Below, in pieces: positions 1-21,054 of a DNA stretch of 64,000 bases. The DNA lies in NCBI GenBank assembly GCA_963995525.1, contig OZ023209.1, positions 31,663,135 through 31,727,134 on the forward strand, in the 5' to 3' direction. A program made the translations under genes and the position numbers. Every line of letters starts with the position of its first letter. Within the stretch, counting starts at the first letter, position 1. This DNA is from Escarpia spicata (lineage: Eukaryota; Annelida; Polychaeta; Sabellida; Siboglinidae). The notes under the pieces are model-generated. The model worked only from the letters and a program-made list of their open reading frames with translations. It did not search any database and was not told the origin of the DNA.

Positions 1-924
1 ACACACACACACACACTGTGCAACATCGAATGTTACATTATGCTTATTAATTAAATACGCCTGACGATGTTTATTATTTGATTCATCGTGCGCAGTTCTG
101 ACAGCACAACCAATTTAGCTGATTTCCACATTTACAAGGAGAGGTGACCCTAGGGCCTAGTCCACCAGAGCAAAACATGTGTTACTAATATAACTCACCT
201 CTTCTCGTTTTATTTGTCATTACACCGGTTTGTGCGTTCTTGCTAAATTAAAATATGAGTGAACGCGAGTGCTTATATTTCAATAATAGCACTTACAAAA
301 TTGGTATTTTTGTAGTGGCATTTTGACACGGATTTGTGTAGTATGCAGCCAGATGTAGCCTTCGGTTCCTAACCGCATTGACCAAGCGATACCTGACTGG
401 CCCTACGGACAGTCGTTAGATTAACGACAAGTCACGCGCTGTCACAGGTGTAAGTGTCACACGGTCGCAGACGTTGGAAACTGAACGCGTCGAGGCTACA
501 GGTGAACGCGACTGCCGTTGTCATGGCGACGCGCTCAAGCAACTGTCATAGAAAACCGAAGTGATGACGTCACGCCGCTTAGTAACCGGTCCAGCTGGTT
601 CCAAATGTTTTCAGCAGTATCTGTTAACATGGTGTTACGTTTTGTTCTACACTGTAATCGATATTCTGAAAGTCATACGTGTACTCCTTTATGGTTCCCA
701 TAAGTTGAAAGTGAGAAGCAAACATGGGTGAAACTAATTTGGTATTTTTTATATTCTGGAACGAGAAAATAATTTTGTAACGCAAGCTATCTTATCGCAT
801 TTGCCTTGGTCTTGGAATTGATAATATCAGTCGCGGTGCAACACAGTTTTTTTTTGTGTTTCACGCTATTTTCACCGCAAAAAGCGAAAAGAGACCCTGT
901 CAATACTATTTAATCCATGTACGA

Positions 925-2075
925 AATTGTCAATGTCGAAGGATTTGATAATAATATTATCGTAAAATAAGGAACAAAATAAGTTTCAGGCTGAGAAGTT
1001 AAGGAGCGGTCATTAAATAAGTTGGAGTTTTTGGTCATCATTAAGGAGGATGAAGTCGGAGGGTTTTTGGAAACCTTATGTGGGGATACAGTTGGGGATT
1101 TTAATGAGCCTCAAGAGGGTGCAGATGTATTTTGGTGAGCCTGCAGTTGGAGGGTTTTGATGATATATATTCCGACGCATATGTAAAATGTCAACAATAT
1201 GACTTTTAACATATTTTTTAAATGTAAATATGCTGTTAGCAAAATTACTAACTATACAAAGTTAATAAACAGGTTATGCAGTTAATTAACAGTAACATTA
1301 ATCATATGTATTGCATACAATAATTAACTCCACAAATGTTTATGAACATATAACTGTAAGCCTTGCTACCACGAACACTGGTTATTGTTTGGCATTTGGA
1401 CCAATTGCTTGTAGTTTTCACAGCATATTTTCAAACTTACAGCTATTATGAATTATTTCACCTCCATACTAGCATACAACGCACCTCAAAGAACGCTTGG
1501 AAAATAAGTGAAACTATTAATATGATCAGATCTGATGTGATTTTATCCTCTTTTTATGCGGTTTGGGCTCGTCTGAGAAGTGTGCAGCAAGTGCAAATAT
1601 AGGGGCTTACTGGCGTCATTAGTCATATTCGAACAAAAGTTAGCGATGGTAGCGGTTTGTTTTCAACGAGTCAATCCCCCTACAAAATGTTTTTTTTATT
1701 AATTGTGAACTAACATGGATACCCATAGATTTTCAGGAAGTGTTTCCCGGGGAGTCTGAATGGTGTTCTGAACAACATATATTACAACATATATTTTTTA
1801 GAATATCTGATAATTATCTATAGTTGCATTCTTCTTACAGCTTTTAGTAATCGATAAACCTGTACGTGTGGATCACAAAATTATGATTACAATCGTGGAC
1901 AAAACTACTCTAAACCATTTTTTAAACCAGCCAATTGCACCTCCGTTTGAGGCTCACCAAAAACGCCAACTTAATTACCGCTCCCTGACTTCTCAGCCTG
2001 AAATACATTTTGTTCCATATTTCATTTCATATTATCAAATCCTTCGATGTTAACTATTTTGTACAATAATTGTAC
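925..2075. repeat. fold-back element of a dispersed repeat family
   Basis: The left arm (about 925-1145) and right arm (about 1925-2075) are inverted relative to each other. Both carry an ATCGAAGGATTTGATAAT-like outer block, a TTTCAGGCTGAGAAGT block and an AGGGAGCGGT-like block, in mirrored order. The inner part contains degenerate units around CTCCAACTGCA...GAGGCTCACCAAAA, which also occur at 30545-30740, 36605-36780 (inverted) and 60185-60370. No transposase frame lies between the arms. It reads as a non-autonomous element or two opposed insertions. Confidence 0.5.
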
Positions 2076-2454
2076 GTCGTTGACAGGTAATAGCCATATA
2101 ACATGTCAGAGTGTCAACAGTTTCTCAATTGTCGCAAGAAGCACCCGGTGTTCATCATTGTGTGTACGGTAAACCGGTATTTCTGTGGCAATACAGTTCA
2201 CAGCGACGGCCGATCGAAGCTTAGGGATTTGTTTCGTGCTTGATTTGACTGTTGTTCTTGGACAGTGGTTCGCTTCAGGTGTGCGCGATAATAATGTACC
2301 TAATATGTCCCGGTACTTTCGTAATTAGTGGACAAATAAGAACATTAACTTCTGTAGTTTTTTAATCACAAGCTACAGTCGTGTTCTACATTTCACGATG
2401 GTGCCTTTTGTTATTATGCTGTTGGCATTGTACAAAGCGCATCTCCAAAGGCAG

Positions 2455-2766
2455 AGTGCCGTGGCGCAGTGAATAGAACGTAGGCCTCTCAATCAAGAGA
2501 ACCCGGGTTCGAACCCTGTCTTGCCGTGTCGTACTCGGGGCAAATTCGTTCACACCATGTTGCTCAAGTTTATTCAGCTGTATGAATGAGTACCCGACTA
2601 TAGCCAGTAGAGGATATTTGTGTACGAATAGTCTTCGCGCATTAACTGCAATGTGACTGAATGCTTCCGAGGGAAGTTGAGATGGTATTGGGTTGAAAAG
2701 GTCTACCTGGGAGTAAAGTGTAAAGCGCTCTGAGCATCCGAAAAGACTGGATACTGCGTTATACAA
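2455..2766 (+). mobile_element. tRNA-derived SINE
   Basis: The head looks like a tRNA gene with pol III boxes: an A-box-like TGGCGCAGTGA near 2463 and a B box GGGTTCGAACCC near 2506. The body continues through a conserved block (GTCTACCTGGGAGTAAAGTGTAAAGCG) and ends in a GGATACTGCGTTATACAAG-like tail. The tail or body recurs at 26330-26515 (inverted), 37465-37690 and 61975-62063, so this is a dispersed family and not a functional tRNA. This copy has the fullest head in the window. Confidence 0.75.
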
Positions 2767-3365
2767 GAACTTACCTTTACTACTGTCTTGTGGTGGACCT
2801 ATGTTGTGCGCTTAATTGTGTACAGAGTGTTTGTGTTTGTACCATTGCGGACACTCGTGTGATGACTGACATTATCCGTTGTAGTTTCCACTGCGCGACG
2901 GCACTAGGTTGGACGTTGTACGGCTGAAGAATCCCCATCTACACTTCACCCTATGGCGTGGAGAATTTGCAATCGGGTGTGTATGTTAGTCCTTAATTTG
3001 TTCAGTCCCTTACTAAGACAACTCATATATGTTATTTATTTATTTACTTATTCATTTCGCATTACGACTGTGCTGAAGTCTTCGATAAATTTGTGAATAA
3101 GATTATGTCAGAACGTCTGAAATGAAACACTAGTTATACATGTACTAGTGTGTTTTATGCCAGTCTTTGAATTATTGATTGTGTTGCACGTCTTCCTTTA
3201 GGGCAGCACGGTTGTGTCTTCTCCCCAGGTGCCGATGTTCACTTGCTTCTTTATATGTCCAGTCCATTCGCTTCCCCTGCTATTGGCGAAGTATTAAAAT
3301 ACGACGGTATATATTAAAAGTTCTTTATATAGATGCTTGCAATATGCTTTTATAGGGGGCCATTC

Positions 3366-3381
3366 TCCAGAGGGCGCCACT
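3366..3381 (+). promoter_or_regulatory. CTCF-type core motif
   Basis: CTCCAGAGGGCGCCACT matches the bilaterian CTCF core (CCAG-A/G-GGGCGC type). Similar cores lie at 41195-41210, 47468-47504 and, inverted, at 59571-59588. Seen by motif only; occupancy is inference. Confidence 0.3.
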
Positions 3382-3556
3382 GTGGTATTAGGTTCGCTCT
3401 ACTGTCGCCCTAATTGTTGATAGCAACAATTAAATGATCAGCGGAACGAATTCAACATAAAAATAATGTCATTATAATAACTCGTGTCCTTGATTTGTTG
3501 CTCATTGGGTGCATGTAAACTGGTAGGTTAGTAATGGCTGTAAAACGTTCACACAG

Positions 3557-12912
<9,356 letters not shown>

Positions 12913-14132
12913 ATATATTATGTATATTTAAAGCGATTTGACAAGATTGTTACCCTGATCCACGAGCGCCATATGGCATGTGATCAAGGAAGCAGTTGAT
13001 TTGTTGAGAGTCCAACAAGTTTACGTCTGTGAATAACTCTCATCATCATCCATTATCAGATATCTGTCAATTTAGATGATGCGGCATCAGTGGGTCAAGG
13101 CTTTGTATAATTTTTTAATATCCTGTTTTCGTTAACATATTATTTTTTATCTTTAGTTATTTATGTTTCTATTTTTATATGGATGTTTTTATCGATGTAC
13201 TTTTTTTCTCCAATATGGACACAATGCTTGTCTGAAATAAAAACATTATTATTATCATTATTATTTTAAAACATATTCACACTGCTAGCATAGACACAAC
13301 GCATATATAATATGTTCCAAGCTAATATGTTCCAGTTGTGAGAATGTGTTCTTTCTTATATCCAATCTACATTGTTCTTGAACTGAAGTCAGTGAGCTTT
13401 GTTCCCTTGCATAGTTCTAAAACTTTACAAAATTCGTATTTTTCTTTTTTAACAGCAGCATATCACCATCATCATCATCATCATCATCACCAGCATCATC
13501 ATTATCATATAACATAATACAATATGTAATGATACAATGTCATCATGATGATCATCATCATCTTTATGATATACGATGCGGTGGAGTTTGTTTTGTTCAT
13601 TGCCGTATCTTTTGCTTTCTCTTGCAGTATCCTGTCGTGACTTCAACTAAAGGACCCATTTTTGGTACGTGCTACCAACGAACTCGCCAATGGCGACCGC
13701 AACTACTTGTAGTGACGTCTTGCGATCTCCTCTGGCATCACTGACAGATATTGTCCAACAGATGGCGCTATTTACTGAGGTCGTTTTTGCGCCGTCCTGC
13801 CAATAAGCATTCCGTCGAGAATTATCAACGTTAAACACATCGCAGTCACAACAGCAGTGTTTCTATACTTTTGATTTTCCACCTAACGCCTCTTGTACGA
13901 GTTGCACCGCGTATTTGCACTGGAGTGATGGACGTGAAGTGACTCGTGTTAATGCATGTACATGCGAAACACTTAGCTACATCAATACAGTGAGCACGTG
14001 CTGAATTAATGCGTAGCCACACTGAAGTAGTGCGTCTAGGTGTCTACGAGCCATTTTTCTACATTTGCACAAAGAGAGAGATATGCTGCGTCACGTGTGT
14101 ACATGTGTGTCGCCGTATCAGTCAGTGCCTGA

Positions 14133-14191
<59 letters not shown>

Positions 14192-15630
14192 TGTGTTTGA
14201 TTACATCGGCGCAGTACGAGCCTGTACTGTCATTTACTTGTATGCACTCGTGTACTAAGTGCATGCATTTACATTACTTCTGTTAGCGCTGACGTAGTAT
14301 GTACATACATCGACCTAGGACATCTCTACAGCAAAGTGGCACGTACCTGTATAAATTTAGTACGTACCTGCGTTGACGTAGACGTATTGCGTGCTTGAAC
14401 TGACCTGATACGTGCTTCTATTGACGGAGTGTGTGCCATATTTGAAAGGACAATAAGAAGAGACGTATATTTGTTTCGATTTTGTTAATAATGACTTAAC
14501 ACACGTGAACACGCAGACATACGCACGCACGCACGCACGCACACACCCGCAAACGCACCACACACGCACACACGCACGTACACACGCACGCATACACACC
14601 ACACATCAAATGTGAAAAACAACGTGTTATAATGATTATTATTTCTTCTCTTTCCACACCGGTCTAATTTGTATGTACGAACCTGTGTCATCGTTTGGAT
14701 TACATCAATTTATTCGCAAATGTATGTTACGCGTTAGCATACAGATCGTTCAATTTCAAAGTGTTATATATATATTCAAAGTGTTATATATTAATACATT
14801 ATTATTACTAATGTGTTATGTGTCAATTTTTTCTAACCACTACACACTATATTTGATTTGTGTATCGTTAATTTATATCAGTTACAACTACACCGATTCC
14901 TATATTTATTGCGTTGTCATTTAACTGAAACATAAAAGCTCCACTAACAGTTCAAAGAGCTTTGTATAATGACGTCGGTCGGAGAGTTATTTTATTGCTA
15001 CGACTTCCGGCAATGCGCTACAGCGGATACATCCCAACTACTTCACGCCTAAGGCGTACCATCGTACACAAACTTTAATAGTTTTGTATACAAGCACGAT
15101 CTGACGCGTGTTGCAATATTTAATCTATAATCTAATACGCGAACGTTAGAGTATTGTAAATGTATCTTCTCCGAAGCGCCGACATCCACTCGCTTCTTTC
15201 TAAGCTAATTTGCTTCCTTGGACCAATGACGTCCAATCTCCTAATTGGCGATGCATTACTGAAAACACAATGATACTTGTTTAAAGTTATTTACGTATGT
15301 GGTGTTGATATGCTATTCTTTTCTAGAGTCCATTTCTCCTACCTGAGAGAATTGTATGGTGATCAATTCTCCAGATGGTACCGTAAACGAGTAGTTTAAT
15401 GGGTGGGCGAGTGAAAGCTAGTCGTACTAGAACGGCCAGACACGGGGCGTGTTGTACATCTGCTTATCTTGCCTATACATTTGTCAACTACCTATCCGTG
15501 TATATACGCACATTTTCTCATTTCTTCTGCTTTCCCCTCTCACACATCACCTCTATCTCTAAATCACCCTCTCCCCGCCACTTTCTTAAACACCATTTGT
15601 ATTGACCCGGCGAAAATATTCGGTCATCAG
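12913..15630. other. intergenic stretch between calpain and galaxin-like gene
   Basis: A candidate poly(A) signal AATAAA sits at 13236-13241, about 320 bases past the calpain stop. A (CAT)n patch lies at 13465-13503 and a (GTGC)n microsatellite of about 60 bp at 14132-14192, followed by CA-rich tracts at 14518-14600. A 37-base segment at 13628-13664 has acceptor- and donor-like borders but no supported reading. I see no gene. Confidence 0.6.
13236..13241 (+). terminator. poly(A) signal candidate, calpain
   Basis: AATAAA in an A/T-rich stretch about 320 bases downstream of the calpain stop. The surrounding sequence resembles a retroelement tail, so the assignment is tentative. Confidence 0.3.
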
Positions 15631-17216
15631 TTAATCCGAGTTTTTCTTCCAGTTCTTGCGTGGATGACGCACGTAGATCTGTCCATCGCGACAGTCTCCC
15701 TTGCTGGAGTCGTAAGGGAGCGCGCCACAGCAAGAGTCGCGTGATAGCCGAGACTCGATCTTCTCCTGACAGCAGATGTACAAGTCCAGGTTGTACTGCA
15801 GGCCCGCGCAACAGCCTGACTCGTCGGAATTGTAGGGAAGTCCGCCGCAGCACTTGTCGTTGAGGTAGCGCATGAAGAGACGGTTAGAACAGCAGACCTT
15901 CATGTCCGTGAAGTACGAGGTTCCGTTACAATCTGCACGCGCAAGATATAATTAGCACATTACGGAGTTTATTAACAACAACAATAACAGCAACAAAAAC
16001 AACGACGACGGGAGACTCTTTGTGTGTGCGTCATTAAGTCGGTTTGGATAAGTACGAGAAGAGAGAACTGAATGGCCTCCTGGAGGCAAGAGATCGCGGG
16101 ACACTGCAGCTTCACGGGAAGTCTGGTAAGAAGTCGGATGGTATGGGTAGGTCACTAGATGACAGTGGATGCAGGCAGACTACCGCTGCGAGCAGACGCG
16201 GAGAAACATGAAGAGGGAGACCACAGCTTAGATGAGAGAAATACGTAAAGAAGGAAAAGTTGGTGATAGGTCAAGAACGGAAAGAGATGCATAGCTACCT
16301 CACGCATGTACCAACGAAAAGTCTTTTAACCACGAAAGTACCCTTTTGGGGACCTCACCCCAATAGTCTCTTTTTTATCTCATACTGTTTGCTTTTGACA
16401 ACGGATGTATGTTTAGAGTTTAGCCTTTTATGACATTTCCGATTTCGCCTTATAAAACGTATCCTTTGTTCCCCACCAAGAGTTTGTGTTGTTGTAAAAT
16501 AATGTTTGCGTAAACAATAATGCAATTTGTGATAACGATGTAGCTACCAAATTTACTCCTGTTGTGAAACCATTATCCCTCAGAAATTTGCACTTTTATG
16601 GAAAGTGTTGCCCTGTTTGCAAAGGAATGTATATTCTCGAGTTGTCCTTTTAACAACAATTGCTGGCGAAAATGCTCCTGTTTAATGTCACTAGTAGATT
16701 GCCCTTTATGATGCAATTGTCTCACTTTGACACGAACGTTGATCCAAACTAGTTGCCTTTTATACGAAAACAAATTAGGATCTTCCTTTCAATAAATTGC
16801 TATGTTAAAGAAAGTTTACCATTGAAAGTATCTTGTCAAAAAGGTTCCTTTCTGGACAATAATGTCCATTGTACGTGTTTAAAATATAAATATCCAAGGG
16901 GTGCAACTTTGCCTTATTGAGTGTGAGGGGGGGGTGCAAGGGAATGAACTACGGGCTATGTCCTCACTTTGTATTTGTAAAAAGCGTCATGACGTGTGAT
17001 GCCAATTAATTGTTAATCTGCAAGCGGCACAATCGTTATGGACCTAAGAACAATTATTTGGACAGGGCATTTTATGAAATAAAAAATATTTCGTATTTTT
17101 TCGTCATCGTCATCATCATACGTACCCTTTTTAAGACGCTCCCGGAACCAGCCGACGCACCCGACGATGCTCAGAGCAAGCAACAACAGTCTCATGGTCC
17201 TCTGCATGGCTGACAC
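15631..17216 (-). CDS. galaxin-like secreted cysteine-rich protein
   Basis: Two exons, 17216-17126 and 15932-15631, join in phase 1 (GTACGT donor, GTGCAG acceptor) to about 130 residues. Exon 1 encodes a signal peptide, MRLLLLALSIVGCVG, starting at Met1 or Met8. Exon 2 carries the double-cysteine pattern of galaxin repeats: VCCSN, KCCGGLPYN, GCCAGLQYN, ICCQ and SCCGALPYD, followed by a basic C-terminus. Galaxin was first described from coral skeleton organic matrix and related proteins occur in several invertebrates. With about two and a half repeats this protein is much shorter than coral galaxin. Secretion is predicted from the sequence; a role in mineralised or cuticular matrix is inference. 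The start is the first Met of an open frame with the signal peptide immediately after it. Confidence 0.8.
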
Positions 17217-18574
17217 CTGTCACAACAGAATGTCACATTGTCATAGCAACACAGTTTGTACACGTTGCTAACAACGAGCGTCTGTCTGCTATGTTACTTT
17301 CATGTTTGTGAGATATGAAAAAACTGTATTTATTTCTACGCCGGTACCATTTTTATACTGTCGGACCCGAAAAATATGCATGTTTGAATACGTCAACAAG
17401 GTTCAATGGCATATGTTTCTTAAGGATTGGGGACACGAGGACGTGTCTGTGATCGCACGGCCTCAGCATAGGTAACCAATCGATTTATTTTCAGTAAGAG
17501 CTAACGACGAAGGTCCCCACTGGTAACATTGCCATGGTCAATTATCCACCGGAGAAATAGCGGCATGAAATTAGCAATGTCTATTGTGAGATAATTGTGG
17601 TCTGATCCCAATGACTTCCGTCATCACCGAACAGTAATGACGCATGTATACACTTTCTCGTGTGGGATTTCCGGCAGTGATATTGTGTACAGCTGAAACA
17701 AAACTACTGCACCATAAGCAAAGGCGTCAAAGACAGTATCTCTTCAGACAAAAGGCAGCCGCAGAGAGATTTGAAGTGGGGTGGAGACATCTGTTGGTGT
17801 ATTTGTATTTTACCAAAACTTCTTCTTGTGGGGGTAGGAAGCACATCGGTGACTTAAATTAAAGAAATACAAAAGACTCGTGTCATTAAGACATTATGTC
17901 CAACACGGTTCAGTACGGTTCGTGATATAGCGGTAGTGGATGAATGTGATGGGTTGATTTGACAACAATCACATTAACACGATCAACGGGGAAGCGAACT
18001 GAAGACTTGCCGATACATTAATGGTTGTGGCGCCGAGCCCACAGCTGAATAACTATTTCATTGACCAGGAACGACACAGGGGCCTAATAACACTCGCAAC
18101 TCTCAATACAATGACTCTCCAGCGAAAATATGTCAAACCCGACACGTGGGCGACGTCGCCTTATCTAGCACAAGAGTGCAACACTTAGCTTCGAGGACCT
18201 ACCAGAAGCGCGTGTGTCATTAAACTAATCGTTGCTTGTCGCTTTATGTATGCAATCCGGTGTGAAGATGTCATCGATGGGCCTACTGGTCTGTGCGACT
18301 ACGTTGACATGCGGAAACTACTGTCAAATTTCCACATTTTCTAATATATCTGCCATTTAAAATAGTTACAGCACTTTCCATTGATGGGTGGTTTCGTTTG
18401 TAACCGAAGCTTATTCAAGCACAATTTATAAGCTTATTCAATAATTGGCTAATTTGTATGCATTAGGTTACAAGGACGCAATCTGTCGAGTTTTATTCGA
18501 GACCGAATATGTGCGATTAAGCAGAACGCACGCAAGCTCACAGGCAGGTTCATGCAAACATACAAAGAAAGAAA

Positions 18575-18850
18575 CAAGCACACACATGCACGGACACACG
18601 CACGCAAGCAAACTCAAACGCACATGCAAAAACGGACGCACATACATGCGCACAAACGAATACGCACACACATACACACACGCCCACACACTCAACGCAC
18701 ACACACACACACATACACACACGCGAGCGCGCAAAACTACGTATTCACAAACATGCATGCACACACACGCACATACATACATACGCATGCACGCTCTCTC
18801 TCTTTCATACACGCAAACGCACACACATGCACGCACACACACACACTTAC
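18575..18850 (+). repeat. CA-rich cryptic microsatellite
   Basis: About 275 bp of interrupted CA/CACG/CATA repeats. Overlapping open frames on both strands here are Thr/His- or Cys/Val-rich shadows of the repeat. Confidence 0.85.
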
Positions 18851-19209
18851 TGTGTTCTGATTCTGATTGAAGATGCGTTGGAATCGTGAGTTGAGTCAGA
18901 AACGAGCTACAGTGACAAACGCCAAGACAGTTATGCGTGTACAATACAAAATCCTTAATCACACTGCAATGGCACTTGACCGTTGGATCAACGTCTACAT
19001 GCAGTGATCCATGTTAGCACAGCGTGAACGTCAAGTGGGCAATGCAGCTTAAATACTAAACGAAGTGTCACGCCACTACGACATTATATAAGGCTGACAT
19101 TAATTTCTTCTACTTGAAAACAGACGGACAAAATACAAATGTCGACATTGTCATGCTTCAACTTTGGACGATGATTACAAGAATAAATAGGAATGAGGCG
19201 AGCAATACT

Positions 19210-19490
19210 TTCTTTCATAACAACATCCTCCCTCAGCTCTTCCGATCTTCGGTAAAGAGAATAGATCAGCGAAGAGTGGAAGAGCTGAGGGAGGATGTTG
19301 GTGTGAAAGAAAATGTCAAGAAGAAGTTGGTGAGAAGTCGGTTAAAGTGGGCAGGACATGTGGGGCGAAAGGGAGAAGAACGGATGGCAAAGAAAGCAGA
19401 TGCCCGGAGAGTGGAGGGGAAAAGAAGACGAGAGCGACCGAGGTTGCGGTGGGAGGATTGCGAGAAAAGAGACCTGGAAAGGAGAATGTA
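19210..19490 (+). mobile_element. RTE-type LINE ORF2 C-terminal fragment with inverted head
   Basis: From about 19250 the frame reads RIDQRRVEELREDVG, then SRLKWAGHVGRKGEERM and RPRLRWEDCEKRDLERRM followed by a stop. This is the C-terminal end commonly seen in RTE-like LINEs and often misannotated as craniofacial-development-protein-like. The first bases form an inverted repeat with the element itself: 19210-19252 pairs with about 19269-19311 (34 bases with 2-3 mismatches, then weaker). No upstream reverse transcriptase is present. A related tail lies inverted at 21995-22297. Confidence 0.7.
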
Positions 19491-20432
19491 GAAGAGTGGG
19501 AGAGAAAGTGGTGCAAGCGCAGTGAGGAGGAAGAAAGAGAAAGAAGAGGAAGAGAAATAAAAGAAAATGTCAACATATCCAAGCCAGCCTCACCCCTGAA
19601 GACAGGGAACGGTAAGGAGAATAACAGATGAGCATAAAAAGATGGTGAACGTCAAAACATAATTCGTGGTCAAAGATGATACATTTTTTTCTGCATATGA
19701 CATTGATGAAGTAATGTCCGGTGAATATTTTATCGTCCACTCTGAGTGCGCCTGCAAACAGGCGCACTCATGTACGCCCTATCTCGCTGCTAGCATATCG
19801 CGTGTTCGAGAACTTTGTCGTTTGCTAGGTTTTCGTTGGCTAAATCATAGTCAGTTTTCCACTTTTTTAATGTTGATAGCATAAACAACATTGTTGTTTA
19901 GCTATACAAGGACTGCTATCTATAATAAGGCTCCTTATTTCTTGTTTTTCCTAGAAATGTCTACTTATGAAATAAATCGAAACAATTCTAAAATCTCAAC
20001 TGATTGGATAAGCGCGAATCAAACCACTCTCTTGGAACTTGCTTCACAAATTATGGCGATACGCAGTGCTCTAGTTTGCAGGGGTGGCGGCGGCAATATA
20101 ATGATACAGCTGCCACCAGCGTCACCACCAAAACAACAACAACAATTGAAACGACAACAAGCTGTCATTAATTCATCTCACATTATCACACAGTGAACAC
20201 ATCTACGCGTCCGCCTGCACCAGCACACACACGCACGCACGCACGCACGCACGCGCGCGCGCACACACACAGGGAGGGACATGCTAAATGCCCACATGCA
20301 TTACAAAATAATCACGGGAATTCAGTTGCAACTGTGTGTCGACATATCGACGTAAACATATCACCGACACGTTAAATTTTATTAGCCCATCGAAATTAGG
20401 CCACGCTGTCACTAATGATTTGTTTGCAGTTT

Positions 20433-20696
20433 TATTGCACGGACATCCGCCGCAGGTGTCTCGACTATGTGACACCTGGCGACCGTTAGGCCGCGAGCTG
20501 TTCCACCAGGCGTCGCTCCAGGTGGCGGCCGCTTGTCTGAGTGCCGCGTCTCAACATGACCCGGAGAGCTGCGAAGTCAGGTGCACCGGCTCGTGGGCAT
20601 ATCTCGTACATGCACTCGTGAATACACGGGACAGTTCTGTTGTGTCGCCCGCGTTTTGGACGTACTTACGGTCGAGAACTGTCAACCAACCAAAGG
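20433..20696 (+). CDS. exon-like open segment, unrecognised
   Basis: A GC-rich segment with an acceptor-like TTTGTTTGCAG before it and an AAAG/GTAAGG donor after it is open in one plus frame over its whole 88 codons. It reads VSRLCDTWRPLGRELF, SASQHDPESCEVRCTG-like and AYLVHALVNTRDSS. Four cysteines suggest an extracellular peptide. No family is recognised. It could be a missed exon of a small gene between galaxin and chitinase, or chance. Confidence 0.25.
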
Positions 20697-21054
20697 TAAG
20701 GGATTTATGGGTGGTAATGGGGATGCCAGGAGACTACTACAGCATGGTTGTACGACCGACGATTATAATATGTATACGAAACAAACTGTGGGCTGGCTGA
20801 ATGTTGGAGGGACGATGTACTATCATAGACGTAAGGAGGTCGTCTTTGACGAAAATGACAATGATTTGCGTAAACCGTCTAAGCGTCAATGGTGATGCTG
20901 ACGACAACGAGGATGGCGAAGTTGAAGAAGATTACGATGTTATTGTTGTTGATAATAATGCTATAAGTGAGTAATTGAGCGAGTACGTGGGCGAGTGAAT
21001 GAGTGAGTGAGAAAAGGTCTTGAACAGCTGCACGGCTTTCAACCTACGGGAATC

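Larger units (their letters stand above)
1..3556. other. non-coding stretch, probably calpain intron
   Basis: No coding exon is recognised before 3557. The first 17 bases are an (AC)n run. The stretch holds a fold-back repeat (about 925-2075) and a tRNA-derived SINE (2455-2766). I looked for the calpain NPWG-type exon that should precede 3557 and did not find it, so the upstream catalytic exons probably lie left of the window. Open frames such as 518-703 and 1363-1602 have no family resemblance and no splice context. Confidence 0.55.
17217..21054. other. intergenic stretch between galaxin-like gene and chitinase
   Basis: This divergent region separates two genes for secreted proteins and so includes both promoters. 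It contains CA-rich microsatellite DNA (about 18575-18850 and 20225-20272), an RTE-type LINE tail (19210-19490) and one exon-like segment (20433-20696). No other coding signal is recognised. Confidence 0.55.

Noticed and set aside
518..703. Short frame near the window start
   Set aside because: Starts with a non-ATG codon, has no homology and no splice or promoter context.
2463..2530. Functional tRNA gene
   Set aside because: A- and B-box-like sequences are present but no full cloverleaf, and the sequence continues into a SINE body repeated elsewhere.
13628..13664. Additional calpain exon
   Set aside because: Splice-like borders exist, but calpain already ends with a complete C2-like domain and a stop at 12912, and the 37-base segment has no family match.
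19238..19250. GCTCTTCCGATCT, identical to the end of common Illumina adapters
   Set aside because: It lies inside an inverted LINE segment whose partner arm has the homologous but diverged sequence (CTCTTCCACTCTTCG), so ordinary divergence explains it. Only raw reads could fully exclude an artefact.
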